Below are positions 52,849 through 64,000 of a stretch of 64,000 nt of DNA, one piece after another; position 1 is the first letter of the stretch; every line of letters starts with the position of its first letter. The notes under the pieces are model-generated. The model had not been told where the DNA came from and searched no databases. It was given only the letters and a program-made list of their open reading frames with translations. The stretch is taken from positions 26,749,513-26,813,512 of the forward strand of contig NC_088717.1 in assembly GCF_963576615.1 (NCBI RefSeq). Reading direction: 5' to 3'. The translations under genes and the position numbers were made by a program. The stretch is from Watersipora subatra. Taxonomy: Eukaryota; Bryozoa; Gymnolaemata; Cheilostomatida; Watersiporidae.

Positions 52849-55800
52849 CTAAAAAAATGTCATTTTCACTGGCACTTTATGTCATTCATTAATCAAAATT
52901 ATAAATACTATTTTTGTTTAAAACAAGCAGAATTCTTAACAAAATATGAACAGCCTATCTTATAAGATTTATAGATATGTTAGGTGTTGGTATATCTTAA
53001 ACTCTGATTTGGCTTGTGATTGGTAACAAGCACCTCAAGTTATAAACACTGAGGTATTCGCAAGCCATGTCTAACATGTAACTTGAAAAAGATTTATGCT
53101 TGTCAATTTGGAGTTGTCCCATCACTAAAAATTGTAATATAATTGCTGACCTTTTGAAGCTCAGCCTGGTGGCTGACTAAAATACCGTATAAAGCAGGTG
53201 ACATTTTTGTAATAACGCTTGTTTTTCATTACTGTGCACCGAGTCTAAACAACATTTGCCTTCAAAATCTAGAGCAGTAGCAAACATGGCTAGATAAAAA
53301 GTTCTTTACAGCTAGTGATTAGATCTCTAGATTACCAAGATGGAAGCAATGCTTCAATGTTGTTCATTTAAATGTTACCTGTAAAATTGAGAGAATAAAG
53401 TACATTTAATTTTTACTAAAAAGTTTTTACAACTGCATATTGAGTAATACTATTGAACAAGATTAAACAGATTTACCAGTGATGAACGGAAAATAATATT
53501 ACAAAATACAGACATTCTAAGAAGTTTTCTTCACCTAAAAAATACTTTAGACCACCTTAATTAATATATCTTCCCTGTTAATAAAAAAGAACTTATGACA
53601 CATTGAAAACTATTTTAATGAATTTTAATTTTAAGTGTACACTTTAAATAAACTTTTAACTAGTTCAATAAATGTACTTCTGTTTAAATGAAACTGTACA
53701 AGTTAGTAAGGTGGTGAAAAGGGGTTGCTGCTTACGATGATGATGAAACATTGGAGGTTGTGCAGGCGCTTTGACTTGCTGATCGGGTAAAACTATTATG
53801 TCCTGTACTTCGTCATAGCTCTGGTCTTCTCCTATTAAGTCTAAATGCTCTATACCTTCACGCAAATCATGCCCGCCGTGCTCTCCCTCACCGCTCATGA
53901 TGTGCTGCTTGATCTAGAAAGGAAAATCTAAAATTCTAAAGGGCTCTGCATTGCTGTACATTTGAAATGTTTCCAACAAAGGGACCGCTTAGAAAATATA
54001 TTTTACGAACAATGTAAACCTCTTTCTAATTTAAGCCCATTTTTGGGACATAGTTGATATCATTTTCAATACAACATACGCATCACCCTTCCTTTTTCCC
54101 GATGTTTGTCTCAGATGGTTCTTATACTATATCTTTCACCGCACAGTTTAATTTCTATTAAAATAAATATGTAGGATATGAAAGTGTTTAAGTTAATAAA
54201 ATAGCAATAATTTGAAGCTAAAACATTTTGTAAAACTCTTGAACATTCGTGTAAAAGATAAACAATGATTCTTACGTGCTTCGGTCAGCGAAATAATTGG
54301 ACAAATTAAGTTCGACACATTTATAAAATGTATTACCAGCTTTTTAACAATTTAAATTAGGCAATGCTTATTGACAACCTGTGTTCGATCGTGACAGTTG
54401 TTGTTGTTGGAGTAGTGACTGCTGCCTTCGCAATGAGGTTGCCTATCGTATGTAGGTCTCTGACTGCTCGGAGCTGGAAAGCTCATCTTCCGTGGTGTGA
54501 ATGGTTTAGCCGAAACCCAATCTATACAAAATAAACACAACCGATCTAAGTATTTATACGTAAGAATATTCCAAAGCAAGCAGGATATAAACAGGAAAAA
54601 ACCATATTCAATAATGTCTGCAGAAACCTCAGACTTGATAGAACATTCATGAACAGGAAATGCTGTGCCTACCAGTGGTAATAGGTTTATATTTCTTTTG
54701 CGACTCATTCTTTGCTATACCAACACGCTCAATTTGGTCATTTTCAAAAACTTGTGTCTCTTGGTCTCCTTGATAAAGGCTTTGTATTTCTGCAGAGTGC
54801 GGAATATTTTCTGACACCGTGCCCTCAGCATTAATAATTTCAGCAAAAAACGCAGCCTCCGCTTCTGCAAGCAATAGCTCTTCTTCTACATTGCCGTCAA
54901 TGTATCTTTTTGGTGAAATCATTTTTTCTGACTCTTCCCTCTTATTTTCATTTTGTTCGATATTGATAGTCGCTTCCTTAGCAGAAGCCAAATTCAAATC
55001 AGAATTGAAAGAGTCGCTTGTCTGACGCTCTCCTCCATTCGGTTCTACAGATTGGCAAGTTCTTGCTGTGGTTTCAGATATCATTAAACTATTTTCATTC
55101 ATCATATAAGCCTTTATTTCCTCAGATGCAATTTCTCTCCCAAGACTCGCTTGGCTTACACTAAGATCTGACAAATTGGTTTGCAGCATCAAATTTTTCT
55201 CCGAAGAATCATCTTTGGGACACAGATCTTTGAAAGAAGCTTCTGTTTTTTCACTTTTGTTTTCTTCACCATCATTGAACTGACAACAAGACTTACTAGC
55301 AATTTTCTGCTCAGAAACCGATGAGCTGTTTAATGTGTCATCTCTAGTTAGAGAGTCTTGACTTACTCCTGTACATTCTGCGGAAATATGTCTAGAGTTT
55401 TGTTCTGGTGCAGATAATACCGATTGTAGAGCCTTTGCGGGTGATAATTGGACACTTTCTCCTTGAGGTGTAGTCAATATGATGACAGGAATCTCTTTAT
55501 CAGAAGATAGCTGACTTGCGGTAGTATGCGAGTCGTAGATTTTCTGTAGCTCAGCCTCTGTTCCAGCAACCTTAGAGCCTCTTAAAATGTTTTCAGATGT
55601 ATACAGTAATGCAGATCGAGTGTCTGCACTAGCTAAACTTGCCATATCACCACAATCTTGTTTATTCTCATCATTGCAAATAACAAAGCTCAAAGTCTTT
55701 TTTTGATTTTGAAGTATTGTTTGACACTTTTCGCTTACATTTTTTACAGGTGTATCGCAAGTGGTTTTCCGAACGATGGCATCCTCATGATAGATCTTTG

Positions 55801-57436
55801 CCTTCATAGTGTTATGGCTATTCGTGCAGATAGTGCTATCATTTTTCCATTCAACAGTTTCTAATTCTAAGACTGCATTTTCGATAGCGTTGTGCGCTAT
55901 TTCTTTGGCCAGTTCAACCAACTGCTTCTCATCCATATCAAAAAGTTTCTTTGGGCTTTTAAGAGAAACAGTTTCCATTCTACTGGTTGACTCCATTGCC
56001 TTCTCCTTTTTCATTAATTTCAACAAATTGGTGTGGCATTTCACTAAAGTCAAGGGTCTGTAGATTTGCTCTTCCTCTAAAATAAATATCTTAGATGTAA
56101 GCTAAAAGAATTCTACCAGATACCACTACCAAAATACCTTACTTCATAAATGCAAACTCCATACTTGCGCTTACAACCAACGAAGCTAATGAAAGAAACA
56201 CCTACCTTATATTTGTAGATTATAAACACGACAGTTGCTTTACAAGATTCAAAGATTTTTGTACATTCAATTTACAGGAGTAGAAGATTGTCTACCTATG
56301 TTAAAAAACTGTATTCTCCATCTTATAAAATCTATTCAAAACTACTGCATAGTCGCTATGACGGTAGGTCATGCACTGCGTTAGTCGCAATGATCCTCCT
56401 TCTACCTCTAAGGCAAGTATCACAACTACTTTACTAGAGTCCATGAAGATATATTCTGATGCAATTACGGATAAGATCACAATTTTAGTCCTTGCATATA
56501 CATCTCTTTGGGTTCCAAGCTTTTAATGCTTTTGTTCACCAATATCTCTTTGCATTTAATATGAACATTAATTGCGTTGTAATAAATTTAGTTTCCACTT
56601 CTCATAGGCATCAAAACTGTCCGTCCGTTACTATTAGTCAAAAGGTACTTACTGTGCATGCTTTATGATAAATATGTGTATTTTTAAACATGGATGAAAA
56701 ATTTTCTCATGCATTTAATAGGATATTAATAATTTTAATGACTTTCCGTGACTTGAATACTTAAATATTTTAGGATAGTTTGATGAGTTCGACTAGCCAT
56801 TATTGGAAAAAAATGATTAAAAAAACAAATTTCATGACTTCAATTTGAGTTTTATTGCATGGAGTAGTCACGAGCAACAAGATTGCCTCCAAACTGTATT
56901 TGGTTCTACTAGGTTTTTAATAATTCATTCCAGTAATCGCCATGTATTATCCTATGGAGTTAAGGAGTATCGCATATAACGAATGACTATTACTAGTGAT
57001 ATGAGGATATTTCACACCAACTAAAACCGATTAAGCTAAACTGCTAGCTTGGTTTACCACAAATCAGATATTAAGACAGAAAATATGTTTACGCCAAAAA
57101 ATCCCATAACTAGTTGTTTTGGAACAGACAGGTCAAACATGTCAAAAGGCGTTAGCAATCAACAAGTTTTTAACTTATTGAAAGCGATGCATATTAGTGT
57201 CTGTTAGTTTCTAGTATATTAAAATAATTTATATTAAAACATAGCATATAATTCTATTATGCTATATAATCATAAAAAATAAAAAATTACAAAAGAACAC
57301 AAAAAATAAAAGTTAAAAACTGCTGTAAGGCACCTTTAGATGTGATGGAGCAACAGCCTTCACTAGAACCTTTTTGATGAACTTCTTGTTTTAAAAGAGA
57401 AGAATCTGTTCGAGTGGTGTCGGTTGTGTTATCCAT
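52265..57436 (-). CDS. Unknown protein with proline-rich C-terminus and possible PKA-anchoring helix, whole gene
   Basis: Five coding exons on the minus strand: 57436-57334, 56076-54673, 54521-54379, 53913-53736 and 52848-52265. All splice sites are GT-AG and phases agree (1,1,0,1), giving 803 residues from ATG 57436. I do not recognise the family. Residues 35-502 are acidic, Ser/Glu-rich and low in hydrophobics, so probably disordered, apart from a helix near 85-107 (KQLVELAKEIAHNAIENAVL). That helix fits the loose RII-binding pattern of A-kinase anchoring proteins. Residues 610-710 are Pro-rich (PPPQPRFYAPNHQPPP). The last 90 residues are more ordered (CNIRDALVPYKEIDGCCYFD, PPPGVEFGYPQRGKRRKA) with a basic cluster. 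No signal peptide or membrane segment. The true start may lie further upstream. Confidence 0.75.
53736..53913 (-). CDS. Unknown minus-strand gene, exon 4
   Basis: IKQHIMSGEGEHGGHDLREG then IEHLDLIGEDQSYDEVQDII and PAQPPMFHHH; acidic. Acceptor TTTCCTTTCTAG, donor ATC|GTAAGC, phase 0 in and 1 out. The internal ATG (53898) could also start a shorter product. Confidence 0.8.
54379..54521 (-). CDS. Unknown minus-strand gene, exon 3
   Basis: WVSAKPFTPRKMSFPAPSSQ then RPTYDRQPHCEGSSHYSNNN. Acceptor TTTTGTATAG; donor ACACAG|GTTGTC is weaker but gives the right phase and avoids the stop 20 bases on. Confidence 0.7.
54673..56076 (-). CDS. Unknown minus-strand gene, large exon 2
   Basis: 1404-bp exon, open throughout, coding an acidic Ser/Glu-rich segment. 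It follows acceptor TTTATTTTAG and ends ITTG|GTAGGC. It includes the possible amphipathic anchoring helix near its start and the phrase EEELLLAEAEAAFFAEIINA near its end, a second predicted helix. Confidence 0.88.
57334..57436 (-). CDS. Unknown minus-strand gene, proposed first coding exon
   Basis: MDNTTDTTRTDSSLLKQEVH then QKGSSEGCCSITSK; donor AAAG|GTGCCT, phase 1, joins exon 2 as SKEEEQIYRPL. The frame stays open upstream to an acceptor-like ATTGCAG near 57497, so the true N-terminus may be longer. Confidence 0.6.
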
Positions 57437-58439
57437 ATGTGTAGCTAATAAATGCAGACAGCATCGCCCTGTTAAACCTAACTTGCCTGCAATTCCCCAT
57501 ATGAATATCTCTGAGTTTAACAATGCAATCACCAAAAGTACGCATACCTTTAAGTTGTTATGGTTTTGACTATTGCTCTTAGAAATGAACGCTTATTCAA
57601 ACTCGTTATATAATGTTATGTTTGTATTGTCTTTAGGATGTACATAGAATACAGAGTAACCTGCGACAGCAGTTTAGGGGAAACTACTCAAACTTATACT
57701 AGTAATTGCCAATTTTTTTCTGCTTTTGGTTTTTCCCACAATTTTTTGCTTCGAAACAGCTGAATGTAGTTGGGAATAATTTTGGACATCGATGATTCGT
57801 TTGAGTATTTCAGTTTGTGCATTCGTATTTGTAAACAAATATAAATACATGTACATTTGTGTTCATTTATGTGTCGGTGTAGTTTGTTACAAGAGATCAT
57901 TGCGCAATATTCCTTTTCCGTCACTGACTGTTTTAACTTTCCAAGTAGTCAGCTGCAAAGAATGTGAGAATACACGCCAGAGACAAAACTAATAAGTATA
58001 GTGACTCAAGTCTGGCGCGCCAAGTTTCCACACAATTAAATTTGACTTCCACCAATCGGGAAAATCTTAAACACAGCAAGCCAACTTCACCGATTGACTT
58101 TTTTCTAACCTTATGATTGTTTGATAAACTGTCATTCGCTACCCATTGAAAAGAAATTATAAACTTATAAATGGAGATGTCACGGTAAATATGCACATAA
58201 AATGCGTAGATAAATTAGATTTTTTATCTTTGAAGAATTTGAGGAAACGAGTCAAATTTAGTTGGCAGGCATCTTCGAAAGATTAACAAATTTTTTCCTC
58301 AAGTTTCCATAGTGAATGTTTGACATCCACTTCCAGTAGAGTAGTGATTCCCCTAGAGTAGTGATTTCAGCAGAACACAACAGATGTTAAAGACTTGGTA
58401 AACAGACCATTCAATTTAATAGGAAGTTTCCTATATAAC

Positions 58440-58770
58440 AACTGACTACTACAGCTGAAACCTCTACAGCCTCACATAAAACCACTACGGTCACACTTGC
58501 AACCTGTACAATTGCACACACAACTACTACAGTAGCAGAAAGAAACCGCTACAGTTACAGCTTTTCACTCCTACATTACAGAAAAAAACACTACAGTTCC
58601 ACCTGCAATCACTACAATTAAACCCGCAACCACTACAGTTGCAGAACTGTAGTGGCCACTACTGAACCAGCCTACAACCGTTGCAGTTGTAGCTTGCTAC
58701 CGCTACGGATGCAACCTGCAACTGCTGCAGTATAAGCACACAACCACAAAGCCACAGAAGCTCATAGCCA
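58440..58770 (+). repeat. Degenerate CACTACAGTTGCA repeat
   Basis: About 15 diverged units of the type ACCACTACAGTTGCAACC, both CTACAGTTGCA and its variants. Confidence 0.75.
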
Positions 58771-59639
58771 CTATAGCACATCAAGGGCTTTCAATTGCCG
58801 ATGTTGTTTGCCGATTGTCGAACTCCAGACACTCAAGTGAAGGACTGACTCCGCCACCCAGTCAACCAAAAGACGGCCATCATGTTCTGCTCTAAGGAGT
58901 CTCCTACAGAACAGGCTATAAATAGAAAAACGCTAAGTAGGCCATACATGAGGTGCTCAGTTGGCAACAGACATTTAGAGGCTATAACAATAACAAATGG
59001 TCTCTACCGAGACCTCTAATAGCCTAAAATAGGATCATATATTGATTAGGGCTTCACCTTTGAATTATTGACTGATGAGTCTATGTAAATTAGACTGGTT
59101 TCTTATGGAAAGATAATAGAATGGTGGTTAGCATCGGGAATAAATGGCTATAACTAAAGAAATAATCAGTCTAATCACTAGAAGATCAAAGATAAAATAC
59201 AAACTCAGAAGACAACAAAATATGATAATTATTTCAAAAGATTAGACTCTTGGAGTTTTAGCACAGAATAGGTGTTTTTATGTTTATACACAAAATTGAA
59301 TTTTTTAAATCGATGTTAACGCCTAAAATTCCACATTTTTATAATGGCTTCCTTTCTGGCAATGAGCTTTGAGGGAGGCAAAAAAGCATGAAATCCTTCA
59401 AATATTGTGAAGACCTTATCAGCCTTTTAGATACTGATGGAATAAGCAGGAGAGGAACTAATCAGCATAAAATCTGCAGTAGCCTTTGTACCGACAAGGA
59501 CATGTTACCTAACATTATTATAAATACTTAGCATTTGCATATTGACATCCTTTATACGCTTCTGTCATGCATAAACCAAAGATCCAGTCCAAATTATGAG
59601 CAAGCATTCTGTTGAAGCAAAAATTGTATCGAGTGCTAG

Positions 59640-59896
59640 TAGATATGAATTATTATGTTATATATATTATATATGTTATACATATTATACATGCTATATG
59701 TTAAATGTTATATTATATATAACATTATGTTCTATAGTAAAAATAACTAAAAATATGTGACATATTTAAAAATATATAATATCTGATATACATAACAAGT
59801 TATGTATATCATATATTATATATTTTTAAATATGTTACATATATACTGTATACCATATATGATATATATAGTGTATATATGTGGTAGGATATACGT

Positions 59897-59937
<41 letters not shown>

Positions 59938-60230
59938 TATATATATATGTATATATACATATATATATTATATATATATTATATATATAATATATATGTA
60001 TATATATACAAATATAAATACACATGTATATAACATATATATGTGGAACATATTTATATGTAACATATATAATATGTATTTTATATATTATATATGTTAC
60101 ATATATATATATTATGTATATATATATGTTATATATATGTGATATATATATAGTGTATGTATGTGTATATATACTGTATGTTATATTATATGTTATATAT
60201 ATATTACATACGTTACACGTTACGTTACCT
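59640..60230. repeat. TA-rich palindromic tract
   Basis: Nearly 600 bp of TATATA with interspersed TGTTACATATA units, including a pure TA run near 59900-59930. Open frames (Ile/Tyr-rich) are artefacts. Confidence 0.93.
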
Positions 60231-60654
60231 ATACGTCAAACTCACAGATTGGCAATGAGTTGGAGACACTCTAGCCCATACCAGTCACAATATTGCGGCT
60301 GTCTGAGTTCTTCCACCAAATAAGGTCAAGGTATTAGGCAGTATCTCCAACTAACGTCAACAAGCTGGTGAGTGGGCTGTCTCTACTGACAAGAGTAGCT
60401 TAATGGATTGAGTGTATGTGCCAAGAGTGATGGCAGGTGGCGGAGAGAAATTAATGACAAGAAACATTTACCATTTTGAAAGGGAATATTATCTTTACTG
60501 TTGTCATTCTTGCTCCCATTTTTCCATTCAACATCTTCCAATTATATATCACTTTGATTGAACGTAAGAATAGCGGAGATGGTAGCGGAATGTACGAGAG
60601 ATTGTCATATAATTTAATATTAATAGACTTGCCGTGAAACCATTGGCGGCTCAC

Positions 60655-60762
60655 CTTTTCAAACATGTTTCCTTTGGCCATGTCTGGAAACACTGTCAGG
60701 ATGTGGTGTTTCCATGGTTCTATGACACCAGGATGCGATATGTCTACAGCATGGTGATGCAA
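60655..60762 (-). CDS. Orphan exon-like segment
   Basis: On the minus strand HHHAVDISHPGVIEPWKHHI then LTVFPDMAKGNMFEK followed by a good donor GTGAGC. The composition looks coding and has an internal ATG in good context (MAKGNMFEK). Its phase 0 does not fit the next exon found downstream (57.5 kb), so it is not part of the gene as modelled. Family not recognised. Confidence 0.3.
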
Positions 60763-61185
60763 TACTCAATTATTTCAGGGTATGAGCTTTGAATTTCTGT
60801 TAGTCACTTTTTACTGGCTGTTTCTAACATTCTAACTTATGATTTAGCAGGAACTTGACTCCAGTAATTTTGCGTGTTCATCGCGATAGACTTACAGTAA
60901 TTGATATCTGGTGAGTATACAGTAAATGCCGAGGAAGGATAGTGTCTAACTTACGAGGAGGGATAGAGTGAATTGCACTTTACAAAATAGAGGATGTTCT
61001 ACATACAGTATCAAGCTTCTTGTAAAGGGAAGGATGGAGTTCATTGCGCATAGAGGAATAGCGCCCATTTGGTAGAGAAAGGAATAGATCAATGCAATTG
61101 GTGAAACAGAAGTGATATATTTCACAATTGGTGATACCATAGTTAGGGCAGTAATGAGAAACCTACTCTCTATTCTTATCATGCC

Positions 61186-61672
61186 CTGTTATCCTTCTTC
61201 TGTTACCCTGTCATATTACCCTCTCCTGTTACCCTGTCATATTACCCTCTCCTGTTACCCTGTCATATTACTCTCTCCTGTTACCCTGTCATATTACCCT
61301 CTCCCGTTACCCTGTCATATTACCCTCTCCTGTTACCCTGTCATATTACCCTCTCCTGTTACCCTGTCATATTACTCTCTCCTGTTACCCTGTCATATTA
61401 CCCTCTCCTGTTACCCTGTCATATTACCCTCTCCTGTTACCCTGTCATATTACCCTCTCCTGTTACCTTGTTATATTACCCTCTCCTGTTACCCTGTCAT
61501 ATTACCCTCTCCTGTTACCCAGTCATATCACTCTCTCCTGTTACCCTGTCATATGGCTCTCTCTTGTTACCCTGTCATATGACTCTCGTGTTACCCTGTC
61601 ATATGACTCTCTTGTTACCCTGTCATATGGCTCTCTCTTGCTACCCTGTCATATGACTCTCTTGTTACCCTG
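61186..61672 (+). repeat. 26-bp minisatellite, about 18 units
   Basis: Unit CTCCTGTTACCCTGTCATAT plus TACCCT, shortening to 22-24-bp variants in the last 130 bp. Strongly pyrimidine-biased on the plus strand. Spurious Ser/Tyr/Pro-rich frames. Confidence 0.94.
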
Positions 61673-62399
61673 ATGTATTATCTTGTTTAGTTACTGATCT
61701 TATACTGCATCATTTTCACCTAATCTATTACTCGCTCCTGGTACCTATCCTATTAACTTGCTATTACCTTGTCATAATTCATCATCCTAGAACGTTTTCT
61801 ATGCACACATTCTAACCTTGTTGAGTATAAAATGCTAGTCAGTTAAGTATGCGGACAGAGTTAGTTCAGAAAAAAAAACATTATGATGAGCTCTTTAATC
61901 CGTCTAACTTGATTAAAGAAGACGTCAATAGATAATACCAAGCCAAGTTGCTATGGCAACGACATACAGACCTGCCAATAACCATAGCCCTAAAACTGTG
62001 GTTGTTGTTGAATAAGGATAAGTTTGTCAAAGTCAATTGGTATGTATGGAAAGATATATAATGTACGTGCAAACATTGCTTATGAAATATATTGCCGGAG
62101 ATGAAAACATAGCACCTAGTTCTATCCAGGATTACCGTCAAGTAATATAAGGCTAAATCTACTGTGAGTAATTCTTTGCTGCAAATCTAAAGAACCCAAA
62201 TACATAGTAAGTCATATAGTCACATACAAACTAGAAGATCGGTGTGCATGTGATACACATACTACCAATGTAGCTGATGTAGGTAAACACATAGTATGTC
62301 ACAGGAGTACATACAGCGTAAATTATACAGGTATATACACCGTGAAGGACTTGAATATTTATACACTAATTGTTGTGACCACATACACGGCAAATTTCA

Positions 62400-62630
62400 G
62401 GAATAGATATACTGTATGTAATGTCAGTGCACACATGTGTGTTATATATTTGTATTATGTATCTTTATGTTATGTATTTGGATGATATATCTTTATGTGA
62501 TGTATTTGTATTACAAATAACTATGCTTTGTATTTGTATTACATATATTTATGTAATATATTTGCATTATGTATCTATATGCTATGTATTTGTTTTAAAT
62601 ATCTTTATGATATGTATATGCTAAATAAAA
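62400..62630 (+). repeat. Degenerate ~26-bp repeat
   Basis: Diverged TATTTGTATTATGTATCTTT-type units. Confidence 0.75.
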
Positions 62631-63154
62631 AGGATAAAGATTAATTTAAAAAAAATTCCGATTGAGCTTTTTAAATCCATTGAACATTATACCTCCTCTG
62701 CAAGAGAGCAGCACAATTTACAGATCACAAATAGCTGTCATGGTAAAAACCGTTTAAGCTCTTTTTTTAACAAAACAAAAAATATAGCAAAGTAATGTCT
62801 ATTATGAATAGAAATTCATAAGCTGTCGTATTTAAACCTGGCTGTCATAAGTTTCTTGTGCCGTCACTATATACAATATATAGTGCTTATATATAGTGTT
62901 TTCAACTGCCTAGAGTATTGATACTTCAATGCATTTGAGAACTAGGATATAGATTCATCAGATTTGAATATCTTCTATGGATTTTGAACTCATAGATTTA
63001 TGGCAGGATATTTATGACAAATATACCCTAAGCTACTCAAAGGTAACAAAGTCGATAAACACAAACAACTGTTTATTTAGGATAGTCTCAACTTCTTATA
63101 AGACATGGCTAAACAAGTCATTGCTACCAATGTGTCACTTCATATATTCATGTA

Positions 63155-63420
63155 CTAGCTGAATGCTCGGGTTCAATTTGGTAATAAAAAGGTTTATGCG
63201 TAGAATATTTATTTTTAATTAACTTATACAACATCTACCACTCTAACTTTTAAACAAAGGTATTTGTTTATTTGTGTGAGTTTTTGGCCGATGCATAATT
63301 CAAACGGTCAAAAGCTCAAGGCATAGCTAAAACAGGTTGTTGAAAAACATTTCTTACTCCTTATGCTTGACACTGACTCAAGATCTAAACTGGCTTATAA
63401 ACAGTGACAGGTAATGTAGT
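63155..63420 (-). mobile_element. Helitron-like 3' end, minus strand
   Basis: On the plus strand ACTAGCTGAATGCTCGGGTT then GGTAATAAAAAGGTTTATGC, matching the end at 14906 and its inner sequence. The hairpin is degraded. Confidence 0.55.
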
Positions 63421-63540
63421 TGCCATTAGCTAAGTGTTTTCACCCAATGCATGTAAGTAACTTAAGCTAGTAACTAAGCTAATATTTTTTTCTTTATTGT
63501 AATAAGAGCCATGTCAGTCCAAAAGCCAGTTAAAACATTA

Positions 63541-63702
63541 GGAAAAAACATTGTACCTCACAGGAATCGAACCCATACCTTTGGCTGCGCGGATGTGCAG
63601 CAAAGCGCTTTATCACTAAACCATGCAGCCGCCCTGCAAAGCTTCAGAATAATTGTGCATATAATCATTACACATCTTGATCTCTCATGGCGCATCGGAC
63701 TG
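63541..63702 (-). repeat. SINE family A, best-preserved copy
   Basis: Minus strand: CAGTCCGATGCGCCATGAGA, AGATGTGTAATGATTATATG, CACAATTATTC, then a clear tRNA-like unit with TGGTTTAGTGATAAAGCGC (A box) and GGTTCGATTCCTGTGAGG (B box), ending in a short T run. The head lies 5' of the tRNA-like part. Confidence 0.75.
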
Positions 63703-63774
63703 GAAGGGTGCAAGTATTCCTATTTAACCAATCACTAGTAACTGGACATACAAATGATGACAGACAAACACTTG

Positions 63775-64000
63775 ATTTTATGTATATAGATTATTACTAT
63801 GTACATTATATATAATATATATTCAATTATTGTATATATTGTTTATATAATGTATATTCATGAATAGCATACATTATATATAATATATTATATGCATAAG
63901 AGATATTGATGTATTGTATGTATTATATATTTATTATGTGCAACATATATTTATGTATTATATATTATATATAATATAATTATATATAATATATATTATA
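63775..64000. repeat. TA-rich tract at right edge
   Basis: ATATATTATATAATATA-type sequence continuing past the window end. Confidence 0.85.

Larger units (their letters stand above)
57498..60654. other. Non-coding stretch
   Basis: No supported gene. Holds the CTACAG-rich degenerate repeat at 58.4-58.8 kb and a large TA-rich tract at 59.6-60.2 kb. Confidence 0.5.

Noticed and set aside
61112-61656. Ser/Tyr/Pro-rich 156-codon frame
   Set aside because: Translation of the 26-bp minisatellite.

Overview
The window is animal nuclear DNA: AT-rich, with long introns and a heavy load of transposons and satellites. Three multi-exon genes can be read exon by exon with consistent GT-AG junctions and phases. 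The pairing of a voltage-sensing phosphatase with a Phox2 homeobox gene marks a bilaterian-type metazoan. The repeat landscape (mariner, Tigger-like, Helitron-like, tRNA-derived SINEs, a CR1/Jockey-group LINE) suggests a non-vertebrate, possibly a spiralian such as a bryozoan or mollusc; that placement is inference only.

Layout. 1-5.1 kb: a decayed LINE on the minus strand, split by a mariner with an intact 351-codon transposase. 5.1-11.3 kb: no gene seen; two palindromes, a 0.8-kb minisatellite, a poly-C tract and a long-TIR MITE. 11.4-39.7 kb (+): a voltage-sensing phosphatase gene (Ci-VSP/TPTE family) with twelve proposed coding exons, giving a four-segment voltage sensor, a PTEN-like phosphatase and a C2 domain. 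Its introns are full of Helitron-like, SINE, Tigger-like and satellite DNA. 39.7-42.7 kb: intergenic, one SINE. 42.7-51.0 kb (+): a complete six-exon Phox2 gene encoding 287 residues. Its introns hold a MITE, a 170-bp hairpin and an array of p53-type half-sites. 52.3-57.4 kb (-): a five-exon gene of unknown function (803 residues as modelled) that converges on Phox2. 57.5-64 kb: AT-rich, satellite-rich DNA with one weak orphan exon and a SINE.

How the genes relate. The phosphatase would convert membrane voltage into phosphoinositide dephosphorylation. Phox2 is an autonomic/visceral neuron selector in animals where it has been studied. The minus-strand gene has a short helix that fits the loose PKA-RII anchoring pattern. 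Nothing in the sequence shows that the three act together; they are neighbours.

Main uncertainties: the 5' end of the phosphatase gene (two candidate donors for the first exon), the start of the minus-strand gene, and the outer limits of most transposon copies, which were judged by eye.
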